Positions 8,810 to 17,066 of a DNA stretch of 64,000 nucleotides are shown in pieces. The first letter of the stretch is position 1; each line of letters starts with the position of its first letter. Source of the stretch: Micromonospora inositola (GTDB lineage Bacteria; Actinomycetota; Actinomycetes; Mycobacteriales; Micromonosporaceae); contig NZ_LT607754.1 of the NCBI RefSeq assembly GCF_900090285.1, positions 6,040,001 through 6,104,000 on the forward strand, read 5' to 3'. The notes beneath the pieces were generated by a model. It saw nothing but the letters and a program-made list of their open reading frames with translations, was not told the origin of the DNA and made no database searches. The position numbers and the translations under genes were made by a program.

Positions 8810-9756
8810 GTTCCCTGACCGACCGCTACCTAGCCGCCACCCTGCGGGCGGTGCCGGCGCCCCGCCGCGCCGAGATCGCCTCCGAGCTGCGCGCCGCCAT
8901 CGAGGACATGATCGACGACCGGACCGGCGCCGGGCAGGGCGCCGAGGCCGCCGAACGCGAGGTGCTCACCGAGCTGGGCCAGCCGGAGCGGCTTGCCGCC
9001 CGGTACGCCGACCGTCGGCTCCAGCTCATCGGCCCCACCTACTACCTGGTCTGGCAGCGGTTGCTGCGGCTGATGCTGGCTACCGTGCCCGGCACCGTCG
9101 GAGTCGTGGTGGGCGTGCTCGAGGCGACCGTCGGCGACGACCCCGGCAGGGCGGTCGGCGTGGGCATCAGCAGTGCGTTCCAGACGGCGGTGCAGATCGC
9201 CTTCTGGGTCACCTTGGGCTTCGCGGTCCTGGAACGGACCGACACCTCGCTGAACCTGCCCGAGTGGAGCGTCGACCAACTCCCGGAGGGTCCGGCGGAG
9301 CGAGACGTCCGGCTCACCGACACCTGCGCGTCGGTGGCGATGCTGCTGCTCACCCTCGCCTTCCTGCCCTGGCAGCACTTCCAGCCCTGGGTTTCCGACA
9401 CCGACGGCGACCGCATCCCGCTCCTCGACCCGGCGCTCTGGAGCTCGTGGCTGCCGTTCCTCGCGGCCGTGCTCGTGGCCAGCCTGGTGCTGGAGGTCGC
9501 CAAGTACCGCGCCGGGCGGTGGACCTGGCCGCTCGTAGCGGTGAACGCCGCCCTCGACCTGGCGTTCGCGGTGCCGGTCATCGTCCTGCTGCTCACCGAC
9601 CGGCTGCTCAACCCGGAGCTGGTGCGGCGGTTCGAGTGGCTGCGCACGGACGGACACCTCGACACCGTCGCCCGGGTCACGGTCGTGGTGGTCGCCGCGA
9701 TCACGGTCTGGGACGTCGCCGACAGCATCGTGAAGGCCCGGCGCCACCACGCCTGA
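8806..9756 (+). CDS. HAAS-domain multi-pass membrane protein paired with PadR
   Basis: 316 residues. The first 90 residues form an acidic helical domain of the HAAS signalling type (APRRAEIASELRAAIEDM; LTELGQPERLAARY) that typically accompanies PadR regulators. After it come about six hydrophobic segments, for example LMLATVPGTVGVVVGVL, LVAVNAALDLAFAVPVIV and VTVVVVAAITVWDVA. The gene overlaps padR by four bases. It is probably a membrane sensor or permease-like partner whose level is controlled by PadR; the substrate is unknown. Confidence 0.82.
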   Translation: MSSLTDRYLAATLRAVPAPRRAEIASELRAAIEDMIDDRTGAGQGAEAAEREVLTELGQPERLAARYADRRLQLIGPTYYLVWQRLLRLMLATVPGTVGVVVGVLEATVGDDPGRAVGVGISSAFQTAVQIAFWVTLGFAVLERTDTSLNLPEWSVDQLPEGPAERDVRLTDTCASVAMLLLTLAFLPWQHFQPWVSDTDGDRIPLLDPALWSSWLPFLAAVLVASLVLEVAKYRAGRWTWPLVAVNAALDLAFAVPVIVLLLTDRLLNPELVRRFEWLRTDGHLDTVARVTVVVVAAITVWDVADSIVKARRHHA

Positions 9757-9773
9757 CGGGGCCGCGGTCCGAC

Positions 9774-9794
9774 CCGGCGCGCACGGGGCGCCGG
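9774..9794. terminator. Short hairpin between convergent genes
   Basis: CCGGCGC (9774-9780) and GCGCCGG (9788-9794) with a 7-nt loop, lying between the convergent HAAS and GNAT genes. It is G/C-only and has no T-run, so it is only a weak candidate. Confidence 0.3.
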
Positions 9795-9808
9795 GCCGGG
9801 CCGGCCGG

Positions 9809-10377
9809 TCAGCCGGCGGTCCGGCCGGCCCGCCACTCCTGGGCCAGCAGCGCGTACACCGCCTCGTCGACCCACTCCCCCTTGACGAACTCGTTCTGCA
9901 CCAGGTGGGCCTCGTGGCGCATGCCGAGCCGGGTCAGCACCCGGGCCGAGGCGGCGTTGCGGGCGTCCAGCCGGCCGACGATCCGGTGCAGGCCGAGCCC
10001 GTCGAAGCCGAGCCGCAGCAGCGCCCCGGCCGCCTCCGTGGCGTACCCGTGGCCGCTGTGGTCGGGGTGCAGCAATATCCGATCTCGCCCTGCCGGTGCT
10101 CGGCACTGGTCCAGATCAGTAGCACGTCGCCGACCAGCTCGCCGGTCGCCCGGACCACGATGGCCAGGTTCAGCACGTCGCCCGGCTCGCGCAGCGCCAC
10201 GCGGGCGCGCTTGCGGGCCAGCGCCTCCCGGCTGGCGGCCTCGTCGTTCGGACCGAAGTAGAGGTAGCGGGTCACGTCGGCGCGGGACTGGTACCCGTGC
10301 AGGGCGGCGAAGTCGTCGGCGGTGAAGAGCCGCAGGTCGAGGCGGTCAGTGCGGAGCGGGAGATCGGGCAGGAGCAT
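9809..10377 (-). pseudogene. GNAT acetyltransferase (RimJ/RimL-like), frameshifted near 10075
   Basis: Two overlapping frames together make one complete GNAT enzyme of about 189 residues. The N-terminal part starts ATG at 10377 (LLPDLPLRTDRLDLRLF; GELVGDVLLIWTS) and runs to EIGY. The C-terminal part carries the acetyl-CoA loop and alpha helix (HPDHSGHGYATEAAG; NAASARVLTRLGM). The break is at 10073-10077: the minus strand reads TATTGCTGCAC, while the family expects Tyr-Val-Leu-His, TATGTGCTGCAC, so a single G is missing. Everything else is intact and in good codon usage, so this is either a very recent mutation or a sequencing error. RimJ/RimL-like enzymes acetylate N-terminal or small amine substrates; which one is unknown. 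Confidence 0.85.
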
Positions 10378-10414
10378 CCCGGCAGCGTACGGCGGGGCGT
10401 CACGGCCGGTCAGT

Positions 10415-10588
10415 TCAGTTTCGGCCCGACGGCAGCCGGCGGCGCAGGGCGGCCTTCGACGCGGTGGCCCGCCGCTTCGCCGAGGCCTTGACGTCCCCGC
10501 GCAGGGGCGCCGATTCCTCGGGCAGGTCGACCGATCGCGGCGACCACCTGTCCCGGACGCTACGAAGCTGATGTCGTGGATGAATCAC
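10415..10588 (-). pseudogene. Remnant or short ORF (57 codons) with a basic C-terminal tail
   Basis: Frame from a GTG at 10588 to TGA at 10415. The last 40 codons have almost only G/C in third position and encode a plausible C-terminus (DLPEESAPLRGDVKASAKRR then ATASKAALRRRLPSGRN). The first ten codons fall inside the left arm of the 32-bp inverted repeat and have no matching ribosome site. The natural reading is the tail of a gene whose body was lost where the palindromic element now sits. A genuine small gene is possible. I do not recognise the family. Confidence 0.35.
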
Positions 10589-10689
10589 CGGACGCCGGGC
10601 CGAACGCCGGGCCGGGCGTCGCGGCCGGCCGTGCGGACGACACGGGTCAGCGCCGCACCGGTGAATCGTTCACGACATCAGCTTCGTAG
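10560..10689. repeat. Imperfect palindromic element (32-bp arms, 66-bp centre)
   Basis: The left arm 10560-10591 starts CTACGAAGCTGATGTCGTG and the right arm 10658-10689 is its reverse complement with 3 mismatches in 32. The centre is G/C-rich with the direct repeat ACGCCGGGCCG. No coding frame spans it. At 130 bp with terminal inverted repeats, it has the form of a MITE-like or intergenic palindromic element. The 375-bp gap 10378-10752 contains only this and the neighbouring gene remnant. Confidence 0.75.
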
Positions 10690-10752
10690 TGTCGCAGCGG
10701 GATGTCCGGAGCCGGCCCGCCACCGCGACCAGGGGCGCGCCGGCACCGATGG

Positions 10753-11505
10753 TCAGGCGTCGACGGCCGCCATCACGTCGTCGGAGACGTCGAAGTTCGC
10801 GTACACGTTCTGCACGTCGTCGCAATCCTCCAGCACGTCGATCAGCTTGAAGACCTTGCGCGCGCCGTCCTCGTCCAGCGGCACGTTGACGCTGGGAATC
10901 AGGGAGGACTCGGCCGACTCGTACTCGATGCCGGCGTCCTGCAGCGCGGTGCGGACCGCGATCAGGTCGGTCGGCTCGGAGACCACCTCGTACGCCTCAC
11001 CGAGGTCGTTGACCTCCTCGGCGCCGGCGTCGAGAACCGCCATCATCACGTCGTCCTCCGTCGTGCCGGTCTTGGGCACGATCACCACGCCCTTGCGGGA
11101 GAACATGTACGACACCGAGCCGGCGTCGGCGAGCGAGCCGCCGTTGCGGGTCAGCGCGGTGCGCACCTCGGTGGCCGCGCGGTTGCGGTTGTCGGTGAGG
11201 CACTCGATCAGCATCGCCACGCCGTTCGGGCCGTAGCCCTCGTACATGATGGTCTGCCAGTCGGCGCCGCCGGCCTCCAGGCCGGAGCCGCGCTTGACCG
11301 CGCGGTCGATGTTGTCGTTCGGTACCGAGTTCTTCTTCGCCTTCTGGATGGCGTCGTACAGCGTCGGGTTGCCGGCGGGATCGCCGCCGCCGGTCCGGGC
11401 CGCGACCTCGACGTTCTTGATCAGCTTGGCGAACACCTTGCCGCGCTTGGCGTCGATGACGGCCTTCTTGTGCTTGGTGGTCGCCCACTTTGAGTGGCCG
11501 GACAT
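10753..11505 (-). CDS. yebC: YebC/PmpR-family transcriptional regulator
   Basis: 250 residues, the normal YebC length. The N-terminus [20 protein letters not shown] is the family signature, followed by [15 protein letters not shown] and [19 protein letters not shown]. YebC proteins are DNA-binding regulators; some members help ribosomes at proline stretches. ATG 11505 has GGAGGT upstream; the longer frame reaching 11793 has no family match. It is the last gene of the pdxS-pdxT-yebC series but is separated from pdxT by a strong terminator and a 238-bp gap. In many actinomycetes ruvC-ruvA-ruvB follow here; in this window they do not. Confidence 0.96.
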   Translation of the reverse strand: MSGHSKWATTKHKKAVIDAKRGKVFAKLIKNVEVAARTGGGDPAGNPTLYDAIQKAKKNSVPNDNIDRAVKRGSGLEAGGADWQTIMYEGYGPNGVAMLIECLTDNRNRAATEVRTALTRNGGSLADAGSVSYMFSRKGVVIVPKTGTTEDDVMMAVLDAGAEEVNDLGEAYEVVSEPTDLIAVRTALQDAGIEYESAESSLIPSVNVPLDEDGARKVFKLIDVLEDCDDVQNVYANFDVSDDVMAAVDA

Positions 11506-11698
11506 CTCGTACCTCCGTCTGTCATTCCACGCCTGCGTCGACTGCCCGCGCCGACTCCACGCCGCAACCGGCGACAGGACGGCCGGTCGGCTCCGCGTGG
11601 ACGGCTGCGGCGGGCGAGGGCCCTGCCGAACCGCGGCAATCCTACCGAGATGCTGCCCCGGCGTGTCACACCCGGCACCCGTCCGGGGCGGCGCGGCA

Positions 11699-11739
11699 TG
11701 CGCGGGGGGCCCTTCCGATCCGGAAGGGCCCCCCGCGCA
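11699..11739 (-). terminator. Strong intrinsic terminator after pdxT
   Basis: Perfect 19-bp stem (11699-11717 with 11721-11739) and a 3-nt loop, beginning 4 bp past the pdxT stop. The stem is symmetrical and could work in both directions. It lies between pdxT and yebC and so should limit read-through from pdxST into yebC. Confidence 0.85.
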
Positions 11740-11743
11740 TCGC

Positions 11744-12349
11744 TCAGGCGGCGCGGACCAGCTCCACGAACCAGCGGTGCAGCCGCAGGTCACCGGTGAG
11801 TTCCGGGTGGAACGAGGTGGCCACCAGGTTGCCCTGCCGGACCGCGACGATCCGGTCGGCGGCCGGCCCGTCGGTGACCCGGCCCAGCACCTCCACGCCC
11901 TCGCCGACCCGTTCCACCCACGGGGCCCGGATGAAGACGGCGTGGAACGGCTCGCCCTCGACCCCGGTGATCGCCACCGGCGCTTCGAACGAGTCGACCT
12001 GCCGGCCGAACGCGTTGCGCCGTACCGTCATTTCGATCCCGGCGAAGCCGCGCTGGTCGGGCCGGCCGTCCAGGACCTCGCCGGCCAGCATGATCATGCC
12101 GGCGCAGGACCCGTAGACCGGCATGCCGCCGAAGATCCGCTTGTCGATCGGCTCGCGCATCTCGAAGATGTCCGCGAGCTTGCTGATGGTGGTGGACTCG
12201 CCCCCGGGGATGACCAGCCCGTCGACCGCGTCCAGCTCCGCCGGACGGCGCACCGGGCGGGCGTCGGCGCCGGACCCGGCCAGGGCCGCGACGTGCTCGC
12301 GCACGTCCCCCTGCAGCGCGAGGACACCGATCTTCGGCTGGTCACCCAT
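11744..12349 (-). CDS. pdxT: Pyridoxal 5'-phosphate synthase glutaminase subunit
   Basis: 201 residues. PdxT hydrolyses glutamine and channels ammonia to PdxS to make pyridoxal phosphate. Visible motifs: [13 protein letters not shown] at the start, IPGGESTTI, the nucleophile elbow YGSCAGMI containing the catalytic Cys, and the C-terminal [13 protein letters not shown] with the catalytic His and Glu. I chose ATG 12349. A GTG at 12358 is nearer to the AGAAGGG run and would add only three residues. It lies 65 bp after pdxS in the same direction, the usual pair. Confidence 0.96.
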   Translation of the reverse strand: MGDQPKIGVLALQGDVREHVAALAGSGADARPVRRPAELDAVDGLVIPGGESTTISKLADIFEMREPIDKRIFGGMPVYGSCAGMIMLAGEVLDGRPDQRGFAGIEMTVRRNAFGRQVDSFEAPVAITGVEGEPFHAVFIRAPWVERVGEGVEVLGRVTDGPAADRIVAVRQGNLVATSFHPELTGDLRLHRWFVELVRAA

Positions 12350-12414
12350 GGGCGTCACCAACCCTTCTTTCGTTCGCGACTGCGGGGCTAGCAGGACCGG
12401 CTCACTCCTCGCGC

Positions 12415-13332
12415 TCACCAACCGCGCTCGGCCAGGCGGTGCGGCTGCGGGATCTCGTCGACGTTGATGCCGACCATCGCCTCACCCAGGCCGCGGGAGA
12501 CCTTGGCCAGCACGTCCGGGTCGTCGTGGAAGGTGGTCGCCTTGACGATCGCGGCGGCGCGCTGGGCCGGGTTGCCCGACTTGAAGATGCCGGACCCGAC
12601 GAAGACGCCCTCGGCGCCGAGCTGCATCATCATGGCGGCGTCGGCCGGGGTGGCGATGCCGCCCGCGGTGAACAGCACCACCGGCAGCTTGCCGGTCTGG
12701 GCGACCTCCTTGACCAGCTCGTACGGCGCCTGCAGCTCCTTGGCGGCGACGAACAGCTCGTCGGCGGGCAGCGACTGCAGCCGGCGGATCTCCTGACGGA
12801 TCTTGCGCATGTGGGTGGTGGCGTTGGAGACGTCACCGGTGCCCGCCTCGCCCTTGGAGCGGATCATCGCCGCGCCCTCGGTGATCCGGCGCAGCGCCTC
12901 GCCGAGGTTGGTCGCGCCGCAGACGAAGGGGACGGTGTAGGCCCACTTGTCGATGTGGTTGGCGTAGTCGGCCGGGGTCAGCACCTCGGACTCGTCGATG
13001 TAGTCGACGCCGAGCGACTGGAGGATCTGCGCCTCGACGAAGTGGCCGATGCGGACCTTGGCCATCACCGGGATCGAGACGGCCTCGATGATGCCGTCGA
13101 TCATGTCTGGGTCGCTCATCCGGGAGACGCCGCCCTGCGCGCGGATGTCCGCGGGCACGCGCTCCAGCGCCATGACGGCGACCGCGCCGGCGTCCTCGGC
13201 GATCTTGGCCTGCTCGGCGGTGACCACGTCCATGATCACGCCGCCCTTGAGCATCTCGGCCATGCCTCGCTTGACGCGGGCGGTGCCGACGACGGGCGTG
13301 GCGTTGGCGTTCGGGGAGGTGGAGTCGGGCAC
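12415..13332 (-). CDS. pdxS: Pyridoxal 5'-phosphate synthase lyase subunit
   Basis: 305 residues, a (beta/alpha)8-barrel enzyme that builds PLP from ribose 5-phosphate, glyceraldehyde 3-phosphate and ammonia from PdxT. Clear motifs: [18 protein letters not shown] near the start, [47 protein letters not shown] and the phosphate-binding [10 protein letters not shown]. The start is GTG 13332, with AGGAG 9 nt upstream; the nearby ATG at 13339 is in another frame. First gene of pdxS-pdxT. Confidence 0.98.
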   Translation of the reverse strand: MPDSTSPNANATPVVGTARVKRGMAEMLKGGVIMDVVTAEQAKIAEDAGAVAVMALERVPADIRAQGGVSRMSDPDMIDGIIEAVSIPVMAKVRIGHFVEAQILQSLGVDYIDESEVLTPADYANHIDKWAYTVPFVCGATNLGEALRRITEGAAMIRSKGEAGTGDVSNATTHMRKIRQEIRRLQSLPADELFVAAKELQAPYELVKEVAQTGKLPVVLFTAGGIATPADAAMMMQLGAEGVFVGSGIFKSGNPAQRAAAIVKATTFHDDPDVLAKVSRGLGEAMVGINVDEIPQPHRLAERGW

Positions 13333-13496
13333 GGGTCATCGCTCCTTGGGCGTGCTCGGGGGGTGGCTGTAAAAAATGCTACGACGGGGCCAACGCCGGT
13401 CCGACAGCCAATCAGACCCACGGTGGCCTGCTCTGTGGCCCCCATCACCCCTGACCAGCGCCGCTGAGCGTGGCCGGCGGCCCGCCGGTCAGCCGG

Positions 13497-14000
13497 TCAG
13501 CCGGTGGTGACGTCCGCCGGGACGGCGAGGGTGGGGTCGTCGACGTCGAAGTAGCGCGGCAACTGGTGCCGGCGTCCCATCCGGAACAGGCGAACCAGCG
13601 GACGGCCGCGGGCCGACCGGGCGTCCCGGACCAGGTCGGTGTGCACCTGCCGGGCCAACGCCAGCCGGCGACTGGCCGCGATCACCGCCTCGCAGGCCGG
13701 GTCGGCGGGGTCCAGCTCGACCGTGCGCAACTGCCGGGTGAGGTCGTTCTCGGCCGCCTCCCGCTCGTCCGGCGGGGCGTCCAGGGCGATCCGGGCCGCC
13801 GCGTACAGCTCCACGCCGTACCGCCGCTCGGCCAGGACCGCCGCGGCCGCCGCGCGGCGCAGCAGGTGCGCGTCGAGCGCCCGGGCCGCCGACTCCGCGC
13901 GTGCCTGCAGCCGCTCGACCCGGCCGGCCGTCCAGATCAGGTACGCCACGACGAGCCCGACGGCCAGGACCGCGCCCACCACCCACCACATGCCCGGCAT
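13497..14000 (-). CDS. Conserved membrane-anchored helical protein of the pimA-pdxS interval
   Basis: 167 residues. One N-terminal membrane helix (WWVVGAVLAVGLVVAYLIW) is followed by a long charged helical region (RVERLQARAESAARALDAHL; LALARQVHTDLVRDARS) that recalls LemA-type proteins without a convincing signature. The end is a short soluble tail. ATG 14000 is chosen because the membrane helix starts right after it; the open frame continues upstream to 14171 without family-like sequence. Its position between the mannosyltransferase pimA and pdxS is conserved in actinomycetes, but its function is unknown to me. Confidence 0.75.
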   Translation of the reverse strand: MPGMWWVVGAVLAVGLVVAYLIWTAGRVERLQARAESAARALDAHLLRRAAAAAVLAERRYGVELYAAARIALDAPPDEREAAENDLTRQLRTVELDPADPACEAVIAASRRLALARQVHTDLVRDARSARGRPLVRLFRMGRRHQLPRYFDVDDPTLAVPADVTTG

Positions 14001-14082
14001 CGTAGTGCTGCTCCGTTCCCGCCCGGTTTCGGCGCGGCTGCCGCCGACGCGCTCGTCACATCGGCCCCAGCGGCCCCGCCGC

Positions 14083-15243
14083 TCAGCCCATCCCCACCCA
14101 TTCCTGGTCGATGACCCGACCGTCGGTGGCTTCGATCGCCGCTGCGTATACCTCCAGAACGCGGCGGGCAACCACCGGCCAGTCGAAATTCGCCACCACC
14201 TGGTCGCCGCAGGCGGTCAGCGCCGCCCGCTGGTCGGCGTCGTCGAGCAGCGCGGCGAGCCCGACACGCAGCGCGGCCGGGTCACCGGTCGGAAACAGCC
14301 GGCCGGCCCGCCCGCCATCGAGCACCCGGCGGAACGCGTCCAGGTCGCTGGCGACCACCGTGGTGCCGGCGGCGAGTGCCTCGGTGAGGATCATCCCGAA
14401 GGATTCCCCGCCGGTGTTCGGTGCGACGTACAGGTGCACGCTGCGCAGCATGCGTGCCTTGTCCGCCTCGGAGACCAGGCCGAGGAAGGTGACCCGGTCG
14501 CGCAGTTCGGCGGGGAACTGGTCGTACAGGTCGTCCGGGTCGCCGGGGCCGGCGACCAGCAGCCGCAGCCCGGGCCGGTGCGGCGCGAGCGCGACGAACG
14601 CGTCCCGGAGGATCGGGAAGCCCTTGCGGGGCTCGGTGAACCGGCCCAGGAAGCCGAGCGTGCCGCCGGTGCCCGGCCCGCACCCCCCCGGCCAGCCGGG
14701 CAGCGGCGCGACCCCGGCGAACTTGGCCACCGTCACCCCGTTCGGGATCTCCACCGCGCCGCCGTCCATGTGCTCGACCTGCACCTTGCGGGCGAGGGCG
14801 CTGACCGCGATCCGGGCGGTGATCCGCTCCAGCAGGATCTGCAGCACGCCCTGCGCGGCGGAGAGCACCCGGGACCGGGTCATCGCGGTGTGGAAGGTGG
14901 CCACCACCGGACCGCGGGCGCAGAGCACGGCGAGCATGGACAGGCTGGGCGTCAGCGGCTCGTGCACATGCAGCACGTCGAAGTCGCCCCGGGTGATCCA
15001 GCGCCGCACCCGGGCGGTGGAGACCGGCCCGAACGCGATCCGGGCCACCGACCCGTTGTACGGCAGCGGCACCGCCCGCCCCGCCGACACCACGTACGGC
15101 GGCAGCGGCGAGTCCTCGTCGGCCGGGGCGAAGACGCTCACCTCGTGCCCCAGCCCGATCAACGCCTCGGCCAGGTCCATGACGTGGTTCTGCACCCCGC
15201 CGGGGACGTCGAAGGAGTACGGGCACACGATGCCGATGCGCAT
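14083..15243 (-). CDS. pimA: Phosphatidyl-myo-inositol alpha-mannosyltransferase PimA (GT4)
   Basis: 386 residues. PimA transfers the first mannose from GDP-mannose to phosphatidylinositol on the inner membrane face, committing the lipid to PIM and lipomannan. The N-terminus IGIVCPYSFDVPGGVQNHV is diagnostic, with the glycine loop that binds donor and acceptor. The C-terminal Rossmann domain has LGFLGRFTEPRKGFPIL and the EX7E-type stretch ESFGMILTEALAAGTTVVA. ATG 15243; the longer frame to 15393 runs into the acyltransferase gene. It starts 13 bp after the acyltransferase stop, in operon with pgsA and the acyltransferase. Confidence 0.95.
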   Translation of the reverse strand: MRIGIVCPYSFDVPGGVQNHVMDLAEALIGLGHEVSVFAPADEDSPLPPYVVSAGRAVPLPYNGSVARIAFGPVSTARVRRWITRGDFDVLHVHEPLTPSLSMLAVLCARGPVVATFHTAMTRSRVLSAAQGVLQILLERITARIAVSALARKVQVEHMDGGAVEIPNGVTVAKFAGVAPLPGWPGGCGPGTGGTLGFLGRFTEPRKGFPILRDAFVALAPHRPGLRLLVAGPGDPDDLYDQFPAELRDRVTFLGLVSEADKARMLRSVHLYVAPNTGGESFGMILTEALAAGTTVVASDLDAFRRVLDGGRAGRLFPTGDPAALRVGLAALLDDADQRAALTACGDQVVANFDWPVVARRVLEVYAAAIEATDGRVIDQEWVGMG

Positions 15244-15256
15244 TGCGCCCGCTCCC

Positions 15257-16195
15257 TCAGCTCGTCCGGGTGGCGGCCGACGGCTGCGCCGCGGTCCCGC
15301 CGTCGGTCGCCGTGCCCTGGTCCAGCCACATCCGCTGCAACATGTGCCAGTCTTCCGGATGCCGGGCGATGCCCGCCGCCAGACCGTCGGCAATCCGTTG
15401 GGTCAGCGTCCGGACCCGCTGGTCCAGCGGCCCGCTGTTCGGATCGGGCACTTCCAGCGGCCCCTCGAGGGAGGCGCACGCGGCGCCCGGCTCGTACCAC
15501 AGGGAAGCCACGTAGAGCGGCGCCCCGGTGCGCAGCGCGAGCAGGGCCGGTCCGGCCGGCATCCGGGTCCGGCCGCCGAAGAAGTCGACCTCGATGCCCC
15601 GGGCGGAGAGGTCCCGGTCGGCCAGCAGCGGCACCACCGCCCCCGCCCGCAGCCGGTCCACCAGCACGTCGAACGCCGGCCGGTCGCCGCCCTGGGTGGG
15701 CAGGATCTCCATGCCCAGGCCCTGCCGGAAGGCGAGGAACCGCTCGTAGACGCCCTCCGGCCTGAGCCGCTCGGCGACGGTGGTGATCGGCCAGCCGGTG
15801 GCCGCGACCCAGGCGCCGGCGGCGTCCCAGTTGCCGGCGTGCGGCAGCGCCACCACCGCCCCGCGGCCGGCCGCCACGTCGGCGGCGAGCTTCTCCTGCC
15901 CGTCGAGGCGGAACCCGGCGAGGATCTGCCGGCGGCTCAGCGCGGGCAGCCGGAAGGCCTCCATCCAGTACCGGGCGTACGACCGCAGACCGCGCCGGAC
16001 CAGCGCGTCCAGCTCCGCCTCGGGCAGGTCGGGGCCGACCACCCGGCGCAGGTTGGCGCGGAGTCGGGCCGTACCGCCGCCGCTGCGACGGTGGGCGCGG
16101 TCCGCGCCCGCCCGGAAGGCCGCGGCCACCACGGGCCGGGGTAGCGCGCGGACCAGGCGCCAGCCGGCGACGTAGCCGAGCTCGGTGAGGTTCAC
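15257..16195 (-). CDS. PIM acyltransferase (PatA / LpxL-HtrB superfamily)
   Basis: 312 residues. Members between pgsA and pimA acylate the mannose of phosphatidylinositol mannosides. The HX4D/E-type motif is visible as LPHAGNWDAAGAW, and further family landmarks include GRGAVVALP, DRDLSARGIEVDFFGG and HPEDWHMLQRMW at the end. The start is GTG 16195, overlapping the pgsA stop (GTGA), so translation is coupled. The open frame extends 5' through pgsA to 17044, but that part is an antisense-type shadow. No N-terminal signal is needed, since these enzymes bind the membrane surface. Confidence 0.93.
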   Translation of the reverse strand: MNLTELGYVAGWRLVRALPRPVVAAAFRAGADRAHRRSGGGTARLRANLRRVVGPDLPEAELDALVRRGLRSYARYWMEAFRLPALSRRQILAGFRLDGQEKLAADVAAGRGAVVALPHAGNWDAAGAWVAATGWPITTVAERLRPEGVYERFLAFRQGLGMEILPTQGGDRPAFDVLVDRLRAGAVVPLLADRDLSARGIEVDFFGGRTRMPAGPALLALRTGAPLYVASLWYEPGAACASLEGPLEVPDPNSGPLDQRVRTLTQRIADGLAAGIARHPEDWHMLQRMWLDQGTATDGGTAAQPSAATRTS

Positions 16196-16812
16196 TCCCG
16201 GCCGACCAGCTGGGCCTGCCGGTACACGTGGGCCATCCGCTGCCCCACCGTGAAGATGGAGACGGCGGCCAGCAGCCAGAGCGCGATCTCCAGGGCCAGC
16301 GGCACGCCGAGGCCGGTGAGCAGGCCGCCCACCCCGACGATCAGCAGCCGCTCGGTGCGCTCGGCGACGCCGACGTTGGCGGTCATACCGAGGCCCTCGG
16401 CGCGGGCCTTGACGTAGGAGACCAGCCCGCCGGCGGCCAGGCAGATCAGCGCGGCGGCCGTCCCGGCGTGGTCGCCCTGGGTGGCCAGCCAGTACGCGAC
16501 CGCGCCGAAGACGGCGCTGTCGGCGATCCGGTCCATGCTCGAATCGAGGAACGCGCCGAACCGGGTGGAGCCGCCGCTCATCCGGGCCATCGTCCCGTCG
16601 AGCAGGTCGGTGAGCGCGAAGACCGTGACGATCAGCGCCCCGGCGACCAGGTGCCCGCGGGCGCCGAGGCCGAGCGCGCCGACGAGCACGCCGAGGGTGC
16701 CGGTCACGGTGACCGCGTTGGGGGACACGCCGGCGCGGAGCAGGCCGCGCGCGACCGGCTCCACGACGCGGGTCATGCCCGCGCGGGCCGTCACTTGGAA
16801 GATCTTCGCCAT
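16192..16812 (-). CDS. pgsA: Phosphatidylinositol phosphate synthase (CDP-alcohol phosphatidyltransferase)
   Basis: 206 residues with five to six membrane segments. The catalytic CDP-alcohol phosphotransferase motif is complete: DLLDGTMAR at residues near 65, then GAFLDSSMD with the paired aspartates. In actinobacteria the enzyme at this locus joins CDP-diacylglycerol to inositol 3-phosphate, making the anchor lipid used by PimA. ATG 16812 sits in MAKIFQVTARAG; a GTG nine bases upstream is possible. It is the first gene of the pgsA-acyltransferase-pimA operon. Confidence 0.95.
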   Translation of the reverse strand: MAKIFQVTARAGMTRVVEPVARGLLRAGVSPNAVTVTGTLGVLVGALGLGARGHLVAGALIVTVFALTDLLDGTMARMSGGSTRFGAFLDSSMDRIADSAVFGAVAYWLATQGDHAGTAAALICLAAGGLVSYVKARAEGLGMTANVGVAERTERLLIVGVGGLLTGLGVPLALEIALWLLAAVSIFTVGQRMAHVYRQAQLVGRE

Positions 16813-16923
16813 GGCGGTCCCCACGATAACGGCCGGCAGCGGTCCGCGATACGGCCGGTCGGGCCGACCCGCGGGAGGGAGGCTTGTGCGGGGTGGGCAA
16901 CGGGTGTGAGATCGGAACCGGGA

Positions 16924-16939
16924 GGTGAGCCAGCTCACC
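16924..16939. promoter_or_regulatory. Short perfect palindrome between pgsA and the EF-G-like gene
   Basis: GGTGAGC-CA-GCTCACC at 16924-16939, in the 254-bp gap between divergent genes. It could be an operator for either side. No known regulator can be assigned. Confidence 0.35.
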
Positions 16940-17066
16940 GACCCGCTTGTCGAGTACCCGTCGTCCAGGAGACCACCGGAGGATATCGCCGCGGCACCCG
17001 CCCGGGCCCGCTTCCCCGTCGCGCGCGGCGGTCGCCACCACCACCGGCTGAGGGAGGTGCGCCGCG

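Noticed and set aside
15257..17044. Apparent fusion of the PIM acyltransferase with upstream sequence
   Set aside because: The upstream part lies over pgsA in another frame and lacks family features. The GTG at 16195 with a 4-base overlap is the natural start.
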